Source of the DNA: Lachnospiraceae bacterium
GTDB taxonomy: Bacteria; Bacillota; Clostridia; Lachnospirales; Lachnospiraceae
Reading direction: 5' to 3'
NCBI GenBank assembly: GCA_029062895.1
Contig: JAIDPF010000069.1
Span: 1-64,000, forward strand
Length of the DNA stretch: 64,000 bases
Shown: one piece after another, positions 57,194-64,000 of the stretch
Layout: each line of letters starts with the position of its first letter
Position numbering within the stretch: the stretch's first letter is position 1
Notes under the pieces: model-generated
Told to the model about the DNA's origin: nothing
The model's database searches: none
The model's input: only the letters and a program-made list of their open reading frames with translations
Translations under genes and position numbers: made by a program

Positions 57194-58204
57194 CTATAAA
57201 CAATAAAAAAGATATATCAGCCAAACCAGCCGAAGCTTTATCATATATACAAATACCTGCTGCTTTATTCCCATCTGATTGACCGGATACGCTGCAATTA
57301 ACTCTTGAAGCTCTCCTTCGCTGCAGATTCGGTAAAGCTCCCTACCGGCATCCCTAAATGACAGTCCGCAAACACTTCTTTTATATTGATGAAATACATG
57401 GCGCAGGTAGTTAAACAACTGGCGCGTCAGACGATATCTGCACGATTCGTATATGCCGAGTTTTTTGATCTGCTCTTTCTCCCATTGATACATGCACATG
57501 TATCTCTCAAAACGGTCTGACACAAATTGCTTGGTAAGTGATCCTTCCGTAATGCGGTAATAATAACCCGCATAATCCATTACCTCCACATATTTTGCAT
57601 GCATCAGGTACAATAGATTAAATGCCATATCTTCTGAATACAGCAGCTGTTCCGAAGGAAACTTCAAATGATATTCCCTGATAATTCCAGCATCATAGAA
57701 TGTTGCCCATACCACCATAGGAATCGAATCTTTTTTATCAGGCGCACTACCAATCAAACGCGGGATCAGCATATTAATTATACATTCTTTCCGATACGTC
57801 CCCTGAGTGATATGATAAACAGGCAATAGCTGCCCCGTTTGTTTCATCCGGCGATACGTTCCCTTACATGTGTCGCATCCCGTTGTTTGAATCTTATTGC
57901 AATATGTAGATATATAATCCGGTGCAATCACATCATCTGCGTCTAAAAAAGCGACATAATCACCGGAACTTTGTTCAAGTCCGGCATTCCTGGCGGCAGA
58001 TACCCCCTTATTACTCTGGTGGATTACCTGAATAGCTGCAAACTTTCGCGCATATTCATCACAGATATCTGCGCTTCCATCCACGGATCCGTCATCAACC
58101 AATATAATCTCATCGGCATTCCTGCTTTGAGCAAGAATGCTGTCAAGACACTGGGGAAGATATCTTCTAACATTATATACCGGAATAATGATAGTTATCC
58201 GCAT
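57194..58204 (-). CDS. glycosyltransferase family 2
   Basis: ITIIIPVYNVRRYLPQCLDSILAQSRNADEIILVDDGSVDGS; DADDVIAPDY. Confidence 0.94.
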   Translation of the reverse strand: MRITIIIPVYNVRRYLPQCLDSILAQSRNADEIILVDDGSVDGSADICDEYARKFAAIQVIHQSNKGVSAARNAGLEQSSGDYVAFLDADDVIAPDYISTYCNKIQTTGCDTCKGTYRRMKQTGQLLPVYHITQGTYRKECIINMLIPRLIGSAPDKKDSIPMVVWATFYDAGIIREYHLKFPSEQLLYSEDMAFNLLYLMHAKYVEVMDYAGYYYRITEGSLTKQFVSDRFERYMCMYQWEKEQIKKLGIYESCRYRLTRQLFNYLRHVFHQYKRSVCGLSFRDAGRELYRICSEGELQELIAAYPVNQMGIKQQVFVYMIKLRLVWLIYLFYCL

Positions 58205-58304
58205 GATGATCCTTTCTTTGCATTTTTACGCTGATTATTCCAAACTATCACAACTGCAAATAATATCCCACAATCTTCTCCGCAAAAGCAACATATGAAC
58301 CGGA

Positions 58305-60224
58305 CTATTCGATCAAAACCTCTTTTCCCTGAAAAGCAAAACCGAATTTTTTAAGCCGCTCTGGCCCGATTCCTTTTAACGAAAACAGATCTTCATAACG
58401 CTTGTCCTCCATCTGCTTATGCGCTGCCGCTACGGTATCCTCCATCGTCAAATCACGATTTTTGTTAAATAAGATAAATCCTATCACATAAGCGTCCAGG
58501 GTATCATTTTTAGGTTCCAACATAATGACATATCTGCCGATTCCACCGTCCCTGTCAGATGTGATGAGATAACGATCCGCAAGCCCTACCATTAAGCCAA
58601 GCACAAAAGCATGATAAAACCGTTCCGGCTCTTCTTTACCGGAAGGGCGGACTTCTGTATCAAATACATCAAACATCTCTGTTGAAATCCTGTTCATATA
58701 TTTGTTCATAGCGTCTGCGTCGTTGCAGAGCAGCGCCTTGATAAAATCATTAAAATCCGATGCTTTCTTTAAAAACCATCCCTGCACCATATCGCGGAAC
58801 ATGACAGATACCTCGCGGTTCGGGAAGGCAAGCTCGTATCCAGGCTGCACTTCCTCATATGCCGCTATCTCTTTATGTATGACCGTTCCTGCTACAGCCG
58901 CTTTTTCTGCCTGATGTTTTCCCTTCTTGCCACCGCGGGACTTTTTATTTTTTGAAGTACGGTCTTCAGCAGTCTTGCCGTCGTTACGCTCCACCCCCAC
59001 GCCGCCGGAATTCTTCTCTGCTCCTGCTCCTTGATGAACTTTCCCCACATCATACCGCGCCCCGTACGCGCCATGCTCCTTTACTGTCAGATAACCATTG
59101 GCGAGCAGGAAACTCCAGAGCGCGTATTCGCTCTCCTCCAACTGGCTGTAAACGATCTGTTCCTCAATCGGGAAGGAAATACGTTCCCCTCTGAGCAGAC
59201 GCTCCAGCGATTCCTTAACTTCCCTGCTTCCCTGACGGAGCAGTCTTCCAATCAGACTGTTCACACCGCTGTTCGCCCAGAAAGTCTTTACATCCCTGGT
59301 ATCCATATAGTTCAAAACAGACCATGGATTATACATGTTCTTCTGCCTGCCAAAATGAAAACCACCATACCACTCTTTTACTTCTTCTTTCCGCTCGCTC
59401 AGTCCCTGTGCATCCATTCCCGCAAAAACTTCCTCTTCGGTAAATCCAAATGCAGCGGCATATTCCTCTGACGTCGTTGTCACTACTTTCATATTGTTGA
59501 GATCAGAAAGCACCGAATCCCTGCTAATACCTGTCACCCCGGTCATGATTCCACGTTCCAGATCAGGATTGGCCTTAAAGATGGAAATAAACATACTCCG
59601 CAAAAATGCTGACAGTTCTTTATCATATCCTCCGGTATAGGCTTCCAGCAGTGGCGTATCAAACTCGTCCAGAAGGATGATCACTTTCTTTTTATAATAG
59701 CGGTGCAACAATTCGGATAATTTGGTGATGGCAGTCGCCGCCACCACTTCCAGCATACTTTCCGTCACCATGCGGTAATTCTTCTTTTCCTCCTCCGACA
59801 GGGTATCCCCTTCCAGAAGGAAATCATACTGTTTATAAACTTCCTTGATCAGCTGATTGATCCGATATCTCGTATTTGGGTAATTTATTTCTTTAATATT
59901 GGCAAAGGTCATACTGATCACCGGATAGGAGCCTTGCAACGCGCGATACTGCTCATCTTTCCAGATCTCCAGTCCTTCAAAGATATCGCCCTTTCCTTCA
60001 TATCGAAGCGAGAAAAATCTGTCTACCATACTCATGGTCAATGTTTTACCAAAACGTCTGGGGCGGGTGATCAAAGTCACAACATCTTTCCTCTCCCACC
60101 ACTCCTTGATAAAGGACGTCTTATCTACATAAAAATGATCTTTTTTGATCATTTCTTCAAAATCCTGTACCCCAATCCCGACCATACGTGCCATCTGTAT
60201 ACCTCCCCATACATATAGTACCAT
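58305..60224 (-). CDS. AAA-ATPase-like / PD-(D/E)XK nuclease superfamily protein (DUF1703 type)
   Basis: VGIGVQDFEEMIKKDHFYVDKTSFIKEWWERKDVVTLITRPRRFGKTLTMSMV; LLDEFDTPL; contains ~60-aa low-complexity insert. Confidence 0.93.
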   Translation of the reverse strand: MVLYVWGGIQMARMVGIGVQDFEEMIKKDHFYVDKTSFIKEWWERKDVVTLITRPRRFGKTLTMSMVDRFFSLRYEGKGDIFEGLEIWKDEQYRALQGSYPVISMTFANIKEINYPNTRYRINQLIKEVYKQYDFLLEGDTLSEEEKKNYRMVTESMLEVVAATAITKLSELLHRYYKKKVIILLDEFDTPLLEAYTGGYDKELSAFLRSMFISIFKANPDLERGIMTGVTGISRDSVLSDLNNMKVVTTTSEEYAAAFGFTEEEVFAGMDAQGLSERKEEVKEWYGGFHFGRQKNMYNPWSVLNYMDTRDVKTFWANSGVNSLIGRLLRQGSREVKESLERLLRGERISFPIEEQIVYSQLEESEYALWSFLLANGYLTVKEHGAYGARYDVGKVHQGAGAEKNSGGVGVERNDGKTAEDRTSKNKKSRGGKKGKHQAEKAAVAGTVIHKEIAAYEEVQPGYELAFPNREVSVMFRDMVQGWFLKKASDFNDFIKALLCNDADAMNKYMNRISTEMFDVFDTEVRPSGKEEPERFYHAFVLGLMVGLADRYLITSDRDGGIGRYVIMLEPKNDTLDAYVIGFILFNKNRDLTMEDTVAAAHKQMEDKRYEDLFSLKGIGPERLKKFGFAFQGKEVLIE

Positions 60225-60397
60225 TTTCCGCTTTTTTTGCTATTATACCACACTATACAGTATTATCAACTAAATTATAACATATATTATCTATAAATAT
60301 ACGTTGCAAATGGCAGGCAACCATTTTATAAGCAAATATATAAATCTCAGGTTTTAAGCGTCGGAAACACTTTTTCGAAAAAGGAGAAACAAAATAA

Positions 60398-60556
60398 ATG
60401 AAAATTACATTCAGCGATAATCTGATCACGGGAAATAAAGCCATTGATGACCAGCACAGGGAACTGATCTCCAGAATCGATCAGTTTATAAAAGTATGTG
60501 AAAATAAAGACGGCAAAGTCACAGCAAAAAAAAGCCTTTTCAAACTCACCATCTAA
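60398..60556 (+). pseudogene. truncated bacteriohemerythrin (52 aa N-terminal stub)
   Basis: MKITFSDNLITGNKAIDDQHRELISRIDQFIKVCENKDGKVTAKKSLFKLTI* retains the hemerythrin N-terminal His motif but ends early. Confidence 0.8.
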
Positions 60557-62076
60557 AATTTTTTTATTACTATATTGTTTATTTGCTTCTTTAACGCATA
60601 AAATTCATTTGTTTTTCCATAAATAAACCAACACACAACATTGACTGCAACAAAAATACTTACAGCCTTGATCACCCACTCCATCCAGGTAACTGCTTTC
60701 CATATTATTCCAACCCATCTGACAGCATATAAAACAATAATCAGTCCAATCCAATCAACTATTCGTCTTTTGAAATAGGAATTTGCTTTTTTTTGAAAAC
60801 ACTCTCTATAGAGAATATTTGGTTCATACCAACAATAAGTTAATAACCTAGAAATAACAGTAGCAATCAATACACCCCCCAACGAAAGCCATTTCCCCAG
60901 AAGAATTGATAATATAACATTGATAAATGCAGCTGCAAGTATAGCATATTTTGTTTTTCTATACAATCCCAATGCCTCCCTGTACGTAAATATCGGCTGC
61001 ATAGAACAAATAAGAAACAAAATTAACGTCTTGCTTATAACGGTAAAATTATCTAATGCATATTTTTCACCAAGCCAAAGAACAACAAATTCATCAGACA
61101 ATGCATAAAAGCAGCCGGAAAACACAACAGCAATCCACGCTGCTGTCATAAGCATAATATTAAATATTTTCTCCCTTTGTTCAACGCCTTCCGTCTCAAC
61201 CAGATTTCCGACTCCGGCAGTCAAACTTGAAAAGATAATTGTATAAAATGAATCAAGTCCTAATGTAATTGTATTATAATTTGCCAAATATCCTACCCAC
61301 ACAGTACCTATAACTGATGAGATAATAATACTATCTGTTGAATTTAATAATACAGATGACAACTTATAAATAAAACCTGATTTTATCGTCTCTTTCATTT
61401 CACTTATTTCTTTCTGCGAAAGATCACTTGATTCCTTTTTTATGTATGGATAATCACGTTCTGCTCTCTTGGATAACAAATAGTTTTTAGTCAGGTTAAT
61501 TATCACGCGGGTCAAAAGAAAAAGAACAAGATTTTTATACAAAACGATAATAACAATCTGCACAGTTGTAATCAGTAATTCCGCACACATATTATATTTT
61601 GTGGAAATATAGCCTTTTTGTGCAGCTGTCAACAATGTATTCTTATAGACAAACAAATACGAAAATACCGTATCCGCCAAAAAAATCATATATAAAACAT
61701 ACAAATTATCTACGGGAAAATCAGTGTTAATAATAAATTTCAGAAATGGAATTAATAAAATACCAATTACCAAAACCACCAGAGCGATTAAGTTATAAAT
61801 CCTCCTATAAAACCGTATTAATGCGCTTATCTTACCCTCATCATTGTTAGCCAGAGGTTTATAAAAGCTATAACTTACAACATGATCTAATCCCAGTTCT
61901 GTCAATGACAAAATTTGGATTACATTTGTAAACACACCATTCACACCTAATAATTCTTCACCCAGATATTGAATAAAGATAGAACGTAAAATAAATTCAG
62001 TAATAATGGTTATAAATTTGCTGATAAACCCCAGTGTTATATTAAGTTTTGCATAATACGTCCTTGTTTGTTTCAT
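60553..62076 (-). CDS. polysaccharide flippase (Wzx/MATE-like oligosaccharide exporter)
   Basis: Multi-TM; FIQYLGEELLGVNGVFTNVIQILSLTELGLDHVVSYSFYKPLANND. Confidence 0.9.
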   Translation of the reverse strand: MKQTRTYYAKLNITLGFISKFITIITEFILRSIFIQYLGEELLGVNGVFTNVIQILSLTELGLDHVVSYSFYKPLANNDEGKISALIRFYRRIYNLIALVVLVIGILLIPFLKFIINTDFPVDNLYVLYMIFLADTVFSYLFVYKNTLLTAAQKGYISTKYNMCAELLITTVQIVIIVLYKNLVLFLLTRVIINLTKNYLLSKRAERDYPYIKKESSDLSQKEISEMKETIKSGFIYKLSSVLLNSTDSIIISSVIGTVWVGYLANYNTITLGLDSFYTIIFSSLTAGVGNLVETEGVEQREKIFNIMLMTAAWIAVVFSGCFYALSDEFVVLWLGEKYALDNFTVISKTLILFLICSMQPIFTYREALGLYRKTKYAILAAAFINVILSILLGKWLSLGGVLIATVISRLLTYCWYEPNILYRECFQKKANSYFKRRIVDWIGLIIVLYAVRWVGIIWKAVTWMEWVIKAVSIFVAVNVVCWFIYGKTNEFYALKKQINNIVIKKF

Positions 62077-62083
62077 TATTTTC

Positions 62084-62230
62084 TTAACATCCAGCTCTTA
62101 CTATAATCTGTTTTAAATAACCTTCATTGTTACTTTCTTCAACCCATTTCCTGTCCGAAGCTTCAAACGTATACTTACCATTCACTTTACACGGTTCTTT
62201 GACATTCATTTGATACCATTCATACTCCAT
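62084..62230 (-). CDS. short 48-aa ORF, possible gene remnant (MEYEWYQMNVKEPCKVNGKYTFEASDRKWVEESNNEGYLKQIIVRAGC)
   Basis: Manual translation; overlaps the end of the pyruvyl transferase gene on the same strand; protein-like composition, no family assigned. Confidence 0.4.
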   Translation of the reverse strand: MEYEWYQMNVKEPCKVNGKYTFEASDRKWVEESNNEGYLKQIIVRAGC

Positions 62231-63314
62231 TCTTCACAATCTCAATCAACGGCTGGTATTTTCCCTTAAAATCAATATAAAAATACTCTTCTTTTTCTTC
62301 CGATAAAATTTCCTGACAAAAATCCCCAAATTCTTTCGTTGAATTCATCATTCTTATTTTTGTATTTTCTTTGATCCAGTCATATATACCAGAAACTTTA
62401 TGATTTATATTTGACAGTACTGCAACCGGCACCCCAGCCAGATAACCAAATACCATACCATGCAATCGATCTGTTATTAATAGATTTGCCTTTGAAAATT
62501 CTTCTATTTTATCTTCCACTAATTTTTTTCGTTTTGCCGGGGTGGCAAAAATATTCTGAACTGTATCCGTTTTTATGATTTCCATATCCGGACTTAACAA
62601 GCATACATTTTGAATGAAATCTTTAATATCATTATCGGAAACCATTTTTTCTTTATCTGTCCGCATGCAAAAGACAGCCTTTTTACTATCTTTTTTTACT
62701 TTTAAATGTAACGGTTCCAAAAATAAAACCATATCCGGAATCAAAAACATTTTTGCAAAATTTATCTTTTCATAATATTTTTGATAGGAAAACTTTTCTC
62801 TTGCACAAATAACAACATTTTTGCATTTTTTAAGCGCAGAATTAAACTCATCAATCAAACTGTCGTCATCACCAAAATCAATAGTTTGCGGTAAAATGAT
62901 AATTTCATTTTCTAAAAAAGCATTTAAAATTTGAAGAAGCATATCATGTTCTTTCGGCCAAAGAGCACCTATAAAACCGCCTCCATGTATATACACTCTT
63001 TTGGAACCAATCAGCAATTTCCACAGTTTAATATATTTAGATACATATGGAGACGGAATTTCAACCGTCCGATAACCCAGCTTTTGGAAGAAAACGTATT
63101 CTGAATATGCAATTGCCTGATCCCCTAAATTGCCATGAAGCGGCGTTCCCATTAAAATAACTGTTTTTTTTCTCCTGCATCCCCAAAAAACTTTTATTAC
63201 TATACTGAAAAAAAACAATCGAAACTTTATAAAATCTATTAAATGCTTCATATTTACAATGTTTCCTTTTGGCATTTCTAGCTGAAAATTAAGTTTTTCA
63301 TCAATGAAATACAA
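62220..63314 (-). CDS. polysaccharide pyruvyl transferase family protein
   Basis: MGTPLHGNLGDQAIAYSEYVFFQKLGYRTVEIPS; ITDRLHGMVFGYLAGVPVAVLSN. Confidence 0.93.
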   Translation of the reverse strand: MYFIDEKLNFQLEMPKGNIVNMKHLIDFIKFRLFFFSIVIKVFWGCRRKKTVILMGTPLHGNLGDQAIAYSEYVFFQKLGYRTVEIPSPYVSKYIKLWKLLIGSKRVYIHGGGFIGALWPKEHDMLLQILNAFLENEIIILPQTIDFGDDDSLIDEFNSALKKCKNVVICAREKFSYQKYYEKINFAKMFLIPDMVLFLEPLHLKVKKDSKKAVFCMRTDKEKMVSDNDIKDFIQNVCLLSPDMEIIKTDTVQNIFATPAKRKKLVEDKIEEFSKANLLITDRLHGMVFGYLAGVPVAVLSNINHKVSGIYDWIKENTKIRMMNSTKEFGDFCQEILSEEKEEYFYIDFKGKYQPLIEIVKNGV

Positions 63315-64000
63315 TCCATAATTTTATTGATCTTAAATCAAAAGTCCTTAATAAGGAACGAAAAAGCCATGTATATATCTCTTTAAATTCATCTTCCCCT
63401 TTATTCTTTTGTTCACAAAGTATTTCTTTGAATATGAGATATGCCATACGCAAAGTAGCCTTGTATAACTGTTTGTTACCTCGTTCTAAAAAGAAATCAC
63501 ATCTCTCTTTCAAGGCATAAACAGCATCCATATGCTTCTTTTTTTTACTGCCGCCCATAATACTGTCAGCCCTTTGGACATATTTATATAATGGTTCTGA
63601 GATTACAGTCACGCATTCCGCCTTAGCCAACAAAATATGGGCAATAAACTCATCTTCATTTTTTTTCCCAACCGGATAAAGTATTTCATCAAATAAATGT
63701 TTGCGATATAACTTATTCCATGCCGTTACATATTTCCAGTAAGGATAAGAAAATCCGTCCAGCCTTTGTAATGCCTGCTCTGTATTCAGCACTTCCGTCT
63801 CAAGTTTCGGATACTCTTGATGACTTATCTCTTCTCCGGCTTCCATGATACATTCACAGTCACAGATACTGATCTGTGCATCGTTTTTTAATAAAACATC
63901 CAAAAGCCTTTCATACATATTTTCAACAATATAATCATCACTGTCAACAAAACCAAGCAATTCACCATTTGCAATATTGATTCCGGTATTACGCGCACCG
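63301..64000 (-). CDS. glycosyltransferase family 2, N-terminus beyond the window edge
   Basis: Frame continues upstream of the listed Met: GARNTGINIANGELLGFVDSDDYIVENMYERL. Confidence 0.9.
   Translation of the reverse strand, partial: GARNTGINIANGELLGFVDSDDYIVENMYERLLDVLLKNDAQISICDCECIMEAGEEISHQEYPKLETEVLNTEQALQRLDGFSYPYWKYVTAWNKLYRKHLFDEILYPVGKKNEDEFIAHILLAKAECVTVISEPLYKYVQRADSIMGGSKKKKHMDAVYALKERCDFFLERGNKQLYKATLRMAYLIFKEILCEQKNKGEDEFKEIYTWLFRSLLRTFDLRSIKLWIVFH

Noticed and set aside
58305-60224. AAA/PD-(D/E)XK gene as a novel anti-phage system
   Set aside because: This is a common multicopy family in gut Firmicutes/Bacteroidetes; no partner defence genes are adjacent, so a defence role is not supported here.
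1-64000. CRISPR array, tRNA or rRNA genes, prophage or IS elements
   Set aside because: No regularly spaced direct repeats, tRNA/rRNA signature sequences, integrases or transposases were recognised in this window.

Overview
The window is a chromosomal segment from a spore-forming Clostridia, Lachnospiraceae-like by gene content. Most of it is ordinary core genome: argG, a spermidine/putrescine ABC operon, azlCD, folC, a purine/methionine operon, paaK with an ACT-domain gene, and a PII protein. From about 50 kb to the right edge it becomes a minus-strand surface-polysaccharide cluster. No rRNA, tRNA, CRISPR array, prophage or intact transposase was recognised. Main points for a second look: (1) The Bacillus-type spoIIAA-spoIIAB-sigF-spoVAA-AB-(AC)-AD-AE gene order is kept on one strand but spread over about 22 kb by unrelated insertions, and spoVAC is not visible. 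(2) There are several long intergenic palindromes. Two share clear sequence identity, and two others are about 235-240 bp and highly structured. Two of the palindromes sit inside operons (potB/potC and spoIIAA/spoIIAB). (3) An ABC-F gene has a roughly 330-nt 5' leader with a tiny uORF, stacked hairpins and a strong intrinsic terminator, which looks like an attenuator. (4) Two LexA-type boxes lie upstream of an uncharacterised radical-SAM DNA repair/modification gene pair. (5) An AT-rich intergenic region carries clustered DnaA-box-like sequences and a Spo0A box. (6) There is a singlet glycine riboswitch and a cobalamin riboswitch; the latter precedes a DUF4430/ECF-S gene pair. (7) Gene stubs (hemerythrin, ABC-2 permease) suggest recombination scars. 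All calls come from reading the sequence and the ORF translations; no database searches were run.
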